DNA of 64,000 nt from Phycisphaeraceae bacterium (lineage in GTDB: Bacteria; Planctomycetota; Phycisphaerae; Phycisphaerales; Phycisphaeraceae), in the NCBI GenBank assembly GCA_028277745.1, contig JANQFR010000082.1, forward strand, positions 62,001 through 126,000, in the 5' to 3' direction. The translations under genes were made by a program, and so were the position numbers. Shown one piece after another: positions 9,584-17,555 of the stretch. Numbering within the stretch: position 1 is the first letter of the stretch; each line of letters starts with the position of its first letter. The notes beneath the pieces were generated by a model. The model made no database searches. It was not told the DNA's origin and saw only the letters and a program-made list of their open reading frames with translations.

Positions 9584-10246
9584 TCAAGAGTCCTTCTCAC
9601 GAGCCGCGACCCAGGCGCAAGCGGCGGTCAGGGTCGCGCGGAACCCTCGGCCGGTCATGGCGGGCGGGTCGTGCCCTAATACGGTGACAACCACGCGCCC
9701 CGCGCCCGGTTGACGCGTCCAGATCATCGGCTCGGCTCTCCCGGTCTCTTCACACGCCGCCTCGGCAAGCACGTGCGTCCCCGCGGTTTGTCCGGTCAGG
9801 CCGAACCACAACTCGTCCGGGCCGTGATCAAAGCCATCCGCCACGTCACGCATGACCGGATGTTGCGGGTCCGCGACCTCGACCCGGAACCGGCGCGGCG
9901 CGCCATGCCCCGCCCGGTCACGCCAGCCGAGCCCGATCAGGTCCTGGTATCCCGTGTGGCCGGGGAACGCGGCCGCGGCGGCGTGAAACACGACCAGCCC
10001 GCCGCCGGCATGCACGAATCGGCACAGCGCGTCGATGACCGACGTTGGCCACGGCTCGCCGCCGCCAAACTCGCAGAAATTGCTCAACACCAGTTCATGA
10101 CCGTCGAAGCGCGGCGCGGGCTGGTCCGGATAGGTAAACGTCGAAACGTCGAACGAACCCTCCTCGGCCAGGATGCCGCGCAGCGCCAGGGATGTCGCCC
10201 GCCAGTCGTGGTTGTTCTGGCCGTCGGCCAGCAGCACGCGCGTCAT
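9584..10246 (-). CDS. ThuA-domain protein
   Basis: 220 residues from ATG 10246 (MTRVLLADGQNNHDW). The glutamine-amidotransferase-like ThuA fold is recognisable from the GQNNHDW start, the GGGLVVFHAAAAAFPGH segment (residues about 85-101) and the C-terminal GRVVVTVLGHDPPAM. ThuA proteins are linked with trehalose and other sugar utilisation and usually sit beside Gfo/Idh dehydrogenases and sugar isomerases, as here. It begins one base after the isomerase stop (TGACATG) and ends one base before the dehydrogenase start, so the three are probably co-translated. The biochemical role of the family is not settled. Confidence 0.88.
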   Translation of the reverse strand: MTRVLLADGQNNHDWRATSLALRGILAEEGSFDVSTFTYPDQPAPRFDGHELVLSNFCEFGGGEPWPTSVIDALCRFVHAGGGLVVFHAAAAAFPGHTGYQDLIGLGWRDRAGHGAPRRFRVEVADPQHPVMRDVADGFDHGPDELWFGLTGQTAGTHVLAEAACEETGRAEPMIWTRQPGAGRVVVTVLGHDPPAMTGRGFRATLTAACAWVAAREKDS

Positions 10247-10247
10247 G

Positions 10248-11090
10248 TCAGGCGATCCATTCCCGAAGCCGCTCGGCGGACCGCTTGACGTTGTCGGCGC
10301 CGGCCACCTCAAGCGTGGTCGGCCCGTCGAACCCGACCGCCGCCAGCGCTTCCACGATCCCCCGGATGCCCACGACCCCATCGCCGAGCGGGATCTCGCC
10401 CATGCCGCAGCCGAACATCGCCCCACGCCTGGACTCCCACGACGCGGGCATGTCTTTCCAGTGAACGTGTCTGATCCGCTTGCCGAACGTTTTGACGAAC
10501 GCCATCGGATCACTGCCGCCCAGCCAGGAGTTGCCCGTGTCCAGATTGATGCCGACGGTCTGTTCGTGTCCCAGTGCGTCAAGAATGGAGCCCATGCCGT
10601 CCACGGTATCGGTCAGGATACCGTGCGGCTCGAGGAGCAACTCGACGCCCAGTTCCGCGGCCCAGCGGACCGGCTCGTGTAGTTTCTCGACGATGGTGAA
10701 GAGGCGCTGCTCGCGGTTCAGACCACGGCCGAAGCCGGTCTGCGGGTCGCCCTCCGTGGTGATCACCTGCCTGACGCCAAACAGGTGAGCGAGGCGGATC
10801 GCCTTGATGATCTGGTGTGTGCCGTATCGCTGCGGCGCGGTCGGGTCGAGGAGGTTTGCGTGGGCGCAGACGCTAGTGAGCGTCAGGCCAAACGACGACG
10901 CCAGTTCACGGATTTCAGTGGGGTGATTATCAAGGCTGATCGACGCCGCAAACCCGTACTCCACGCCCAGTGAAGCGCCGTCATGGTTGTCGGTCAGGTC
11001 GGCGTAGTCGATCCCCAGCGACCGGATCAGTTCGAACTGGCGCCGCATCGGGGCGAACGGTTCAATCAGGGCGAAGCAACCGATGATCAT
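10248..11090 (-). CDS. sugar phosphate isomerase/epimerase (xylose-isomerase-like TIM barrel)
   Basis: 280 residues from ATG 11090, where GGAG lies seven bases upstream; the longer open frame upstream has no such site and reads through the divergent promoter. Family features are the barrel strands VRQVITTEGD, ELLLEPHG, VGINLDTGNSW and IRHVHWKDMPA, which carry the Glu, Asp and His metal ligands of the IolE/xylose-isomerase-like family. It heads the operon isomerase-ThuA-Gfo/Idh and is divergent from an AraC regulator with a gap of about 120 bases, so that regulator very likely controls it. Confidence 0.88.
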   Translation of the reverse strand: MIIGCFALIEPFAPMRRQFELIRSLGIDYADLTDNHDGASLGVEYGFAASISLDNHPTEIRELASSFGLTLTSVCAHANLLDPTAPQRYGTHQIIKAIRLAHLFGVRQVITTEGDPQTGFGRGLNREQRLFTIVEKLHEPVRWAAELGVELLLEPHGILTDTVDGMGSILDALGHEQTVGINLDTGNSWLGGSDPMAFVKTFGKRIRHVHWKDMPASWESRRGAMFGCGMGEIPLGDGVVGIRGIVEALAAVGFDGPTTLEVAGADNVKRSAERLREWIA

Positions 11091-11212
11091 CGCGGTCTCC
11101 TTCAATGGCCACCATATCCTCATCGCCCCGCGGATCGTTCGGCAAGCCGCATTGTGTGATTTTGAACATCTGGTGTGCGAAGCGGCCGCCCGGCGGGCAT
11201 AATGAACGGCCC

Positions 11213-12220
11213 ATGGGCGCAATCCCGCAGGTCTTCTTCAACGACGCCGACCGGCTCCTCGCCGACACGTGCGAGCCGTTGAAGGCCGCGGCCCGCGCCG
11301 GCGCCCTGCGCCTGGACGCGTGGGGACGCGGCGGGTATCCGGGCCGGCCGATCCGCGGCCACGCTCTGCCCGGAGTCCGCTCCGTCGGCATGTGGGACGC
11401 AACCGCCCGCCAGAACTGGGGGCTCGACTGGCACCGCAACGAGGGCGTCGAACTCACCTGGCTCCAACGCGGCCGCGCCGCGTTCGCCACCCGCGCGCGC
11501 CGTTACCGCTTGCGGCCCGGCGACTTCACCGTCACCCGCCCCTGGCAACCGCACCGCATCGGCGACCCGCACGTCGGCGCGTCACGCCTGGTCTGGGTCA
11601 TCCTCGATGTCGCGGTGCGCCGGCCCGACCAGCGATGGCGCTGGCCGCCCTGGATCGTGCTCGACCGAAGCGACCTCGATCGGCTCACCCTGCTGCTGCG
11701 CCACAACGCCCAGCCCGTCTGGCGCGCCGACCGGCCGCTCGCACACGCCTTCGAAAGATTGGCCGATCTGCTGACCGACCCCGCGGCCAACCCGCCGTGG
11801 TCTCGGTATAAGATCGTGATCAACGAACTGCTGGTCGGCGTGCTCGAAACCCTCGAGCGACAGCGTGTCGAACTGGACCCGCAGCTCTCGACCACCGAGC
11901 ACACCGTGGAGCTGTTCCTGCAAGCCCTGCCGCGACATGCCGCGCACCCGTGGACGATCGACGCCATGGCGCGCCAGTGCGGGCTCCACGCCAACCGCTT
12001 CGGCCAGCTCTGCCGAAAGCTCACCAACCTGACGCCGGGCCAGCATCTCACCCGCAGCCGTGTCGAACTCGCCGCCCGCCTGCTCCGCGAACAGCCCGAC
12101 TGGAGCATCACCCGTGTCGCCCTGGCCAGCGGCTTCCAGAGCAGCCAGTACTTCGCCACCGTGTTCCGTCGCTGCACCGGCCTCAGCCCCTCGGCTTACC
12201 GAGCCAGACCCGATCCATAA
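11213..12220 (+). CDS. AraC-family transcriptional regulator
   Basis: About 335 residues from ATG 11213 (MGAIPQVFFNDADRL). The N-terminal half is cupin-like (GVELTWLQRGRAAFATRARRY, then RPGDFTVTRPWQPHRIG), the usual ligand-sensing barrel. The C-terminal 100 residues are a double helix-turn-helix: WTIDAMARQCGLHANRFGQL, then WSITRVALASGFQSSQYFATVF and the family end RRCTGLSPSAYR. It is divergently transcribed from the sugar isomerase operon, the normal arrangement for a local activator. Start is not supported by a strong ribosome site. Confidence 0.9.
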   Translation: MGAIPQVFFNDADRLLADTCEPLKAAARAGALRLDAWGRGGYPGRPIRGHALPGVRSVGMWDATARQNWGLDWHRNEGVELTWLQRGRAAFATRARRYRLRPGDFTVTRPWQPHRIGDPHVGASRLVWVILDVAVRRPDQRWRWPPWIVLDRSDLDRLTLLLRHNAQPVWRADRPLAHAFERLADLLTDPAANPPWSRYKIVINELLVGVLETLERQRVELDPQLSTTEHTVELFLQALPRHAAHPWTIDAMARQCGLHANRFGQLCRKLTNLTPGQHLTRSRVELAARLLREQPDWSITRVALASGFQSSQYFATVFRRCTGLSPSAYRARPDP

Positions 12221-12310
12221 AGGGATATCTGCAGCGCGGCGGGTCAGCCCACAGCGGACGCCCCGTGGGGCCGATGCCCGCCTGCCACAGATTCGATCCG
12301 GAGAATGCGT

Positions 12311-12475
12311 GGATACGTTTGGCGTGCTCGTTCGCGGGCCGACGCCCAAGGCGTCTTCCCCACCCGTGGCTTCTTCGGCAACTACCGCATTACTGTCTCC
12401 GCAAATGGCCAAACGGTGCGTCAGGACGCGGCGCCGTTTAAAGAAAACGGTGCGATCCGGGTGATCTTGCCGTGA
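12311..12475 (+). pseudogene. 3' remnant of a GH10-xylanase-like gene
   Basis: In the 309-base gap between the AraC gene and kptA, one frame ends at TGA 12473-12475 and encodes about 54 residues including ADAQGVFPTRGFFGNYRITV and a tail NGAIRVILP. This pattern (DAxG-RGFxGxYxITV-NG) closely resembles the C-terminal beta tail of planctomycete and Bacteroidetes GH10 endoxylanases. There is no start codon or catalytic barrel upstream, so it appears to be the stump of a deleted gene. Recognition is from memory of the family. Confidence 0.5.
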
Positions 12476-12529
12476 CGGGCTGCAGTCCGGGGGCGTGCCG
12501 TCACGACAAGACCGCAAGCCGGCGAGCGA

Positions 12530-13078
12530 TTACTCGGCAAGACTCAGGTACGTCGGGGGGACCCAATCGGTCAGCCACACGCGGTTGCCGGTGACGAAAA
12601 ACGCGCAGCCGTCGGCGTGCATCCGCTTCGCGTCGATCCGGAGAAGCACGGGTTGACCGTGGCGCCTCGCCACCGCAAGCATCGTGTCTTTGTTGGTGGA
12701 CAGGTGGACGTGATGCCGCTTGCCCTTGACTAGGCCTTGTTCAAATATCGAATCAAGGCTCTTCCTCGCGGTCCCATGGTAAAGCACATCGGGCGGGACG
12801 GCGGGCTCGTACGCCAGGTCCACCTCCACCGAGTGCCCTTGACGCGCACGGATCCTGGCGCCATCTTCACTGAACTCGAACCGTTGTTTATCGTTCGCAG
12901 ATACAACGCGCTCGATCAACTCCCGTGAATATCGTCTGCCGTGATGGGCGAAAGCCTTGAGCAGGTCATCGACCCGGACCCAGCCCGCGGGCTCCAACTC
13001 GATGCCGATGGAGTCGGGACGATGCCGAAGCACGTAGCTCATCGATTTACTGATCTTCTTGAGTTCCCCGGCGCTCAT
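12530..13078 (-). CDS. kptA: RNA 2'-phosphotransferase Tpt1/KptA
   Basis: 182 residues, normal length. The family normally transfers an internal RNA 2'-phosphate to NAD, giving ADP-ribose 1''-2'' cyclic phosphate and nicotinamide. Conserved pieces are present: SYVLRHRPD with Arg18-His19, the winged-helix half with WVRVDDLL, RQGHSVEVDL, YHGT at 100-103 and HVHLS at 124-128 of the NAD-binding ART-like half. A good ribosome site (AGGAAAGGG) precedes ATG 13078. It is the last gene of the ADP-ribose operon, 103 bases after the dioxygenase gene. Its products (nicotinamide and an ADP-ribose derivative) are the expected substrates of several upstream gene products. Confidence 0.93.
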   Translation of the reverse strand: MSAGELKKISKSMSYVLRHRPDSIGIELEPAGWVRVDDLLKAFAHHGRRYSRELIERVVSANDKQRFEFSEDGARIRARQGHSVEVDLAYEPAVPPDVLYHGTARKSLDSIFEQGLVKGKRHHVHLSTNKDTMLAVARRHGQPVLLRIDAKRMHADGCAFFVTGNRVWLTDWVPPTYLSLAE

Positions 13079-13181
13079 CGCATACCCTTTCCTGAATTCA
13101 CAATCGCGACATAAGCGCCGCTAGCAATTTCACATCAATCCTCTTGCAGGACGCTTCAGCGGAAGCAAACCATACGCCTTC

Positions 13182-13811
13182 TCATTTACTCGGCGTAACG
13201 TCTGGATCGCACAACACATCCGTCCGCATCACGTATTTCCTGCCGCGGATCACCTCTTCGCCTTCATGCCAGAGATGATGTTGGAACAAAAGAGCTTTGC
13301 CAATCTTCGGCGCGACCGTCACAATCTCATCAGAACGCTGCCCGTCGTGGAATTTATACTCAGAAAATACAGTCGCTCCGCCTTCATAGTCATCATTGAG
13401 GTAGACGAGGAACGTGATCCTGCTGAGGAGGCCTCGAATCCGCTCTTCGCCGTCACGATGACGCTTAAATCTTTGCGAAGGACTGTATCGATAAAACCTA
13501 AATCGTTCATTCAAGGCGACCGGCTTGATATCAAGATCAAACGCATCTACAAAGAGTTCAACCGCTGGCCAAAGCGAATCCGCCAGTTCAAAGTCGTCGA
13601 TTATGAATCGGTCATTATTACGCACACTCTTTAACATCCGAGCCCCTGCCTCCATGCGAACCATCGCCTCGGCAAATCCTCCCGACTCTGCAGAATCAAT
13701 AAATTGTTGGCATTGTAATCCGGTCAGGAAACCATCAACCGTAACCACACCGTCTTTATGAATCACAGGATCAAGCTGAGAAATCATGTCGAGATCAACA
13801 TCAATGTTCAT
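13182..13811 (-). CDS. 2-oxoglutarate/Fe(II)-dependent dioxygenase (prolyl-4-hydroxylase-like)
   Basis: 209 residues from ATG 13811 (ATG 13814 is directly adjacent; AAAAAGG lies just upstream and fits 13811 better). The double-stranded beta-helix core is clear: RFYRYSPSQRFKRHRDG gives the HxD iron ligands, TFLVYLNDDYEGGATVF is the typical middle strand, and LFQHHLWHEGEEVIRGRKYVMRTDVL supplies the distal His and the basic 2OG-binding residue. GC is lower than in the NAD-synthesis genes, suggesting acquisition. Homologues hydroxylate proteins, nucleic acids or small molecules; the substrate here is unknown. Its place between ADP-ribosylglycohydrolase and kptA is unusual. Confidence 0.85.
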   Translation of the reverse strand: MNIDVDLDMISQLDPVIHKDGVVTVDGFLTGLQCQQFIDSAESGGFAEAMVRMEAGARMLKSVRNNDRFIIDDFELADSLWPAVELFVDAFDLDIKPVALNERFRFYRYSPSQRFKRHRDGEERIRGLLSRITFLVYLNDDYEGGATVFSEYKFHDGQRSDEIVTVAPKIGKALLFQHHLWHEGEEVIRGRKYVMRTDVLCDPDVTPSK

Positions 13812-13905
13812 CATGGCACCTTTTTGCTTGATCTTGCTTGTAATAGTCCACGTCAACCGGAAATAGCGTCCGCACCTCGATCCGCTCGTGCTCGATCAGA
13901 TCGAA

Positions 13906-14118
13906 TCACGCGTCGGCCGGCCTCACCACATGCCTGGCCGCGCCGCTGCGGAAGCGGATGACCAGGTACTCGTCCGCCGCCACGCTGAACCTCCGCGGCG
14001 GCTCGACCGTTTCGCGAAACAGCAAGAGACGCTTGGGACCGTCAATGGACCGGACCATACCCGAAGGGCTCCATACAGCCACACGCTCACCTATTCTTAC
14101 GGTCTTTGAACCGAACAT
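13906..14118 (-). CDS. small uncharacterised protein, probably truncated by an in-frame TGA
   Basis: 70 residues from ATG 14118, supported by GGGAGG seven bases upstream; it overlaps the end of the ADP-ribosylglycohydrolase gene by 22 bases. The product (VRIGERVAVWSPSGMVRSID, then PPRRFSVAADEYLVIRF, then ARHVVRPADA) is beta-rich and has no catalytic motif I recognise. Immediately after the TGA (13906-13908) the same frame continues with FDLIEHERIEVRTLFPVDVD until a second TGA at 13801-13803, and that extension has protein-like composition. The gene may be a longer one interrupted by a TGG-to-TGA change, or a fragment. Function unknown. Confidence 0.55.
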   Translation of the reverse strand: MFGSKTVRIGERVAVWSPSGMVRSIDGPKRLLLFRETVEPPRRFSVAADEYLVIRFRSGAARHVVRPADA

Positions 14119-15095
14119 TTTTCTGCCTCCCAACGCTTTTCACATGCTTTTGCAAATCGATCGTACAGTTCAAACATGTCATCGATCTTGGCAATTTTTT
14201 CAATCCATTGACCCGGGATGGAGTCTTTCCCGAATCGTAATCCGGCAAGCGTTCCGGCCACGGCAGCTGTTGTGTCCGTGTCATCACCAAGATTCACAGC
14301 TTTGAGCACCGTGTCTTTATAAGTCTGGCTATTCGAGCAGGCCCAAAGACTAGCCTCTAGACAATGGATAACGTATCCACTCCCAGAAACAAGACGAGCT
14401 TTCAAGCTTGGCAGTGCAGGATCCAACAGTCGAGAAAAGGCTTCCCGCTCTTTGGGATGCTGCTCATCAATCCATTGTTGGCACATGGCCTGTGTTTTAA
14501 CCAACGCAGAGTCATACGCTTGCCTATCGATAAGTCGCGAAAGAAGTTCCGTATAGAAAGCGCATGCGAGCTGAGATCGTATATGCCCATGGGTGAGTCG
14601 ACTGCAGTCTATAGTGGCGGATCGTCGGGTTTCCGCATCGGCGTAAGCAAAATAGATCCCAACCGGAGCTATCCGCATCAACGACCCATTGCCATTGCTG
14701 AGGTCCGTCTTTAAACCGGCTTCGCGCGGATCGCTCCCCTTGTCAAGCCGAAAAATAGCCTCGCGTGTGGTTTGGCCAACATCAAATACCTGACCATGGG
14801 GAGTCCAATGGCCTTTAAACAGCCAGCGGACAAATTGCTGTCCCATGTCGTCGAGATCGTAACCGTTACACAAGCTTTCAGCCGTACATAGCACGAGTGA
14901 CGTGTCGTCTGACCACGTGCCTGGCGGCTGGCTGTGCGTTCCGTAGCCAGTCATGTCGAACACAGGATGGCGTTTTAGATAATCACGAGAGCAGAATTCA
15001 ACCGGCACGCCAAGCGCATCGCCCACGGCATGGCCGAGCAGCGCCGCATGAATTTGATTCGCCATGTCGTGAGAATGGTTGTGAAGCACGGTCAT
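14097..15095 (-). CDS. ADP-ribosylglycohydrolase (DraG/ARH family)
   Basis: 332 residues from ATG 15095, which overlaps the preceding stop as ATGA; an in-frame GTG at 15104 is possible. The family hydrolyses ADP-ribose linkages using a di-magnesium site. The metal ligands are visible: TWSDDTS at 60-66 and NLGDDTDTTAAVAG at 268-281, together with HAVGDALGVPVEF near residue 22 and NGNGSLMRIAP near 134. Base composition is noticeably less GC-rich than the NAD biosynthesis genes. It is the fifth gene of the NrtR-led operon and should release ADP-ribose from proteins, nucleic acids or small molecules. Confidence 0.92.
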   Translation of the reverse strand: MTVLHNHSHDMANQIHAALLGHAVGDALGVPVEFCSRDYLKRHPVFDMTGYGTHSQPPGTWSDDTSLVLCTAESLCNGYDLDDMGQQFVRWLFKGHWTPHGQVFDVGQTTREAIFRLDKGSDPREAGLKTDLSNGNGSLMRIAPVGIYFAYADAETRRSATIDCSRLTHGHIRSQLACAFYTELLSRLIDRQAYDSALVKTQAMCQQWIDEQHPKEREAFSRLLDPALPSLKARLVSGSGYVIHCLEASLWACSNSQTYKDTVLKAVNLGDDTDTTAAVAGTLAGLRFGKDSIPGQWIEKIAKIDDMFELYDRFAKACEKRWEAEKCSVQRP

Positions 15096-15949
15096 ATCTT
15101 GCACGTCTCATGGATTTCAAAAGTTTTCTGAAAAACCTCAAAGATTCCTCCGTTCGGTTTATCCAACACGGCAAACACAACGGCATCGAACGACGCCGAG
15201 TAACGGCCGCCTCCCGCCAACTGCTCGGCGAACAACGCTGCGATCTCGGCGGGATCGTTCCGGAAGACCCCGCAGCCCCAAGCCCCGAGCACGAGGCGCC
15301 GATAGCCCTGATGCTCAGCGACGGTCAGCGCCATGGCGATGCGCCGCCGCATGGTCTCGTTGATTTCGCTAACACGGCGAGGCTCGTTCTTGCGTACCGC
15401 GCCGGCGTTCACGGCAGGAGCGGTCAGAAACGAAACGTTGTACGGCCGGTCCAGGAGAGCGCCCGAATCCTCACGAAAAACCAGGACGTTCGGGCTCAGG
15501 ATCATGTGATCGGTGTAGAACGCCGTGCCGCATCGCCGATTCGCATCGTAGTAAGCCGGCGCCGCGGTAAGCGTTGCGTACAGCGCCGAGGATCGCGCGA
15601 GGCTTTCCTCCTGGGCCTGGCTCCCAACTAAGAATCCGCCGCCAGGATTTTTTGCGGATGCAAAATTTAAGCACAGCACATCCTGCAAGCCAAGTTCGAC
15701 AACCAAGCGGGCGGCGGCTGACAGGGTTGTTTCGTTCCGGACCTTAAACCGGGTCTGCATCGCGGCCTGCTTCGGCTCGGCGCCCAGCAGGTCTGCGAGT
15801 TCTTCGGGGGTGAACAGACGCACATCCTCAACCGCGGATACAACCGCATCGACGATGAACACCCTTGAACCCGGTCTTGGGGCATACTCACCCCGTTCAA
15901 GAATGCGGAGCGTCTCTTCCGCAACTGTCTTACGGCTATGACGATTCAT
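15092..15949 (-). CDS. TIGR02452-family microbial PARG-like (macro-fold) ADP-ribose hydrolase
   Basis: 285 residues from ATG 15949, overlapping the previous stop as ATGA. Residues 95-121 contain NFASAKNPGGGFLVGS followed by QAQEESLARSS. GGG at 103-105, seven residues, then QEE at 113-115 is the catalytic signature of poly(ADP-ribose) glycohydrolases (GGG-X6-8-QEE). The C-terminal half has LGAWGCGVFRNDP, the phosphate-binding loop of the macro fold. Members remove ADP-ribose polymers or single units; in bacteria the natural substrate is mostly unknown. It sits between the nicotinamidase-NADAR fusion and ADP-ribosylglycohydrolase. Confidence 0.92.
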   Translation of the reverse strand: MNRHSRKTVAEETLRILERGEYAPRPGSRVFIVDAVVSAVEDVRLFTPEELADLLGAEPKQAAMQTRFKVRNETTLSAAARLVVELGLQDVLCLNFASAKNPGGGFLVGSQAQEESLARSSALYATLTAAPAYYDANRRCGTAFYTDHMILSPNVLVFREDSGALLDRPYNVSFLTAPAVNAGAVRKNEPRRVSEINETMRRRIAMALTVAEHQGYRRLVLGAWGCGVFRNDPAEIAALFAEQLAGGGRYSASFDAVVFAVLDKPNGGIFEVFQKTFEIHETCKI

Positions 15950-17040
15950 GTTTTCGACTCCAAGCCACGATCGCGAATCTGGGCACGTATTTCCATGAGA
16001 ATCAGGCCCAACATGTTTTTCCCGGTCCCACGCGACCCGCAACCCCAGTAGTTGTCCCGCGTCGTCTGCTCAACGATTTTTCGATCACCCGTGGAAAGCA
16101 ACACCCGGCGAACTGTTTCGTGGGACTCAACCTTGCAGCGCACCGCTCGCCGCATCACATCATCCTTGATCGACTCCCAGTCTTTACGGATCGGAATCTT
16201 GCGGCTGCGGCCAAGACGGGCTGCAATAGCAGGGCTGTTTGCCGTTCTGATCTTTTCGCGGTACTCGGGGTTATCGAATTTCTGAGCTTGGAAATAATGC
16301 TCCGTTGTTGGCCAGCATTTACCGTCCAACCTGACCGGAAACGGTGCAAAGTTTGAGAAGCAGCCGTGCTCCTCAGCTGTCCGATAGAAACGAACCGGCT
16401 CATTGCCGAGGCCTGATCTGATGATGTTGACGCCCGCTCGACGCATCTCGTCGAGCGCCCGGTCACAATCACCTTGATTCAGATCGACCCCCCGCACGCC
16501 GTCTTCGATAAGGTGGGTGTCATAGCCCAGGCTGATCGCGTCCAGCGCCGTGAATTTCACGCAATAGTCGGTAGCCAGGCCCATCACGTGCACCTCGCCA
16601 ACCCCGCGGCTCCGCAGCAGGTCATCCAGGCCGGTCGTTTGGCGGCGCCCGGGCGGGCCGTTGTCGAAAAACCCGCTGTAGCTATCGATGTCGGGGTCGG
16701 TCCCCTTGCGGACCACCTCGTGAATGCCCCCCCGGTCGAACGCTTCGCAGAGTTCGGCGCCGGCCGAGCCCTGCACGCAGTGGTCGGGCCAGAGGACCTG
16801 CTCGAGGCCGTTCAGATCAATCACATCGCCGACCGCGCGGCCCGGGTGTCGGCTGGCGAAGGACTTGTGATCGGCGGGGTGCCAGTCCTGCGTCGCGATG
16901 ACCAAGCCGTAGCTCGGCATCAGCCGGTTGGCGACGTCGATCACCGCATCCCCGTCCGGCACCGCCAAGGCGCCGCGGGGCTTGCCCGGGCCGGCGGGGG
17001 TGAAATCGTTCTGGATGTCGACAAGGATGAGCGCTTTCAT
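15946..17040 (-). CDS. nicotinamidase (PncA-like) fused to a NADAR domain
   Basis: 364 residues. Residues 1-210 are a cysteine-hydrolase nicotinamidase with the triad Asp8 (LVDIQNDF), Lys112 and Cys160 (GLATDYCVKFTALDA) and metal ligands Asp52, His54 and a later His in DWHPADH; this deaminates nicotinamide to nicotinate. Residues 216-364 are a NADAR (YbiA-like) domain: CFSNFAPFP, WPTTEHYFQAQKF at 243-255, and YWGCGSRGTGKNMLG at 331-345. NADAR enzymes cleave ADP-ribose N-glycosidic bonds, including ADP-ribosylated guanine. Both active sites look intact. It overlaps its neighbours by ATGA on both sides. The fusion would couple base release with recycling of nicotinamide. Confidence 0.93.
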   Translation of the reverse strand: MKALILVDIQNDFTPAGPGKPRGALAVPDGDAVIDVANRLMPSYGLVIATQDWHPADHKSFASRHPGRAVGDVIDLNGLEQVLWPDHCVQGSAGAELCEAFDRGGIHEVVRKGTDPDIDSYSGFFDNGPPGRRQTTGLDDLLRSRGVGEVHVMGLATDYCVKFTALDAISLGYDTHLIEDGVRGVDLNQGDCDRALDEMRRAGVNIIRSGLGNEPVRFYRTAEEHGCFSNFAPFPVRLDGKCWPTTEHYFQAQKFDNPEYREKIRTANSPAIAARLGRSRKIPIRKDWESIKDDVMRRAVRCKVESHETVRRVLLSTGDRKIVEQTTRDNYWGCGSRGTGKNMLGLILMEIRAQIRDRGLESKT

Positions 17041-17555
17041 GATTTGCGTCCTTTCCTATAAGTCACAACGAAAACTTTGATCTGTGGTCGCTGACATCGA
17101 AGTTGGTCCAGCATGATCGATTGCGCCTGCTCGGGTCGAAAACCGCCGCTTCCTGAGCCGATCAGAGGCATCGCGATCGATTCCATGTCATGTTCAACGG
17201 CGACCCGCAGCGCGTTGGTCACCGAATCGCGCACCGATTGCTCCGATGCACGCCACAACATGCTGATCCCCGCCACGTGAATAATCCCTTTGTATGGCAG
17301 TCTTCCCGCCCCCGTGATAACGGCTTGACCAAGCGGGATCGGGCCACACCGCCCGAGTTCTATAAACGGATCTGAACCGGCACGTCTCTTGATGGCGCCG
17401 CTGACACCTTGCGGTAGAAGAAGCCGCCAAGGGATGATATTACGGTTCCACGCATTGACAATAACGTCAACCGATTGGTCGAGAATATCACCCTCGATCA
17501 ATTTGATTCGATCCATCCATGAAGTTTCAGATTGTTCGGTCTTAGCCTGCATCAT
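17037..17555 (-). CDS. macro domain ADP-ribose-binding/hydrolysing protein
   Basis: 172 residues from ATG 17555 (TGATG overlap with the NrtR stop); ATG 17552 and the internal Met of MDRIKLIEGD are alternatives. The single domain is a macro fold: IKLIEGDILDQSVDVIVNAWNRN, then GVSGAIKRRAG (substrate loop), AVITGAGRLPYKGIIHVAG, and AMPLIGSGSGGFRPEQA (phosphate loop). Family members bind ADP-ribose and remove it from proteins, or hydrolyse ADP-ribose 1''-phosphate, a metabolite formed downstream of the KptA reaction. It overlaps the nicotinamidase-NADAR gene by four bases. Confidence 0.9.
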   Translation of the reverse strand: MMQAKTEQSETSWMDRIKLIEGDILDQSVDVIVNAWNRNIIPWRLLLPQGVSGAIKRRAGSDPFIELGRCGPIPLGQAVITGAGRLPYKGIIHVAGISMLWRASEQSVRDSVTNALRVAVEHDMESIAMPLIGSGSGGFRPEQAQSIMLDQLRCQRPQIKVFVVTYRKGRKS

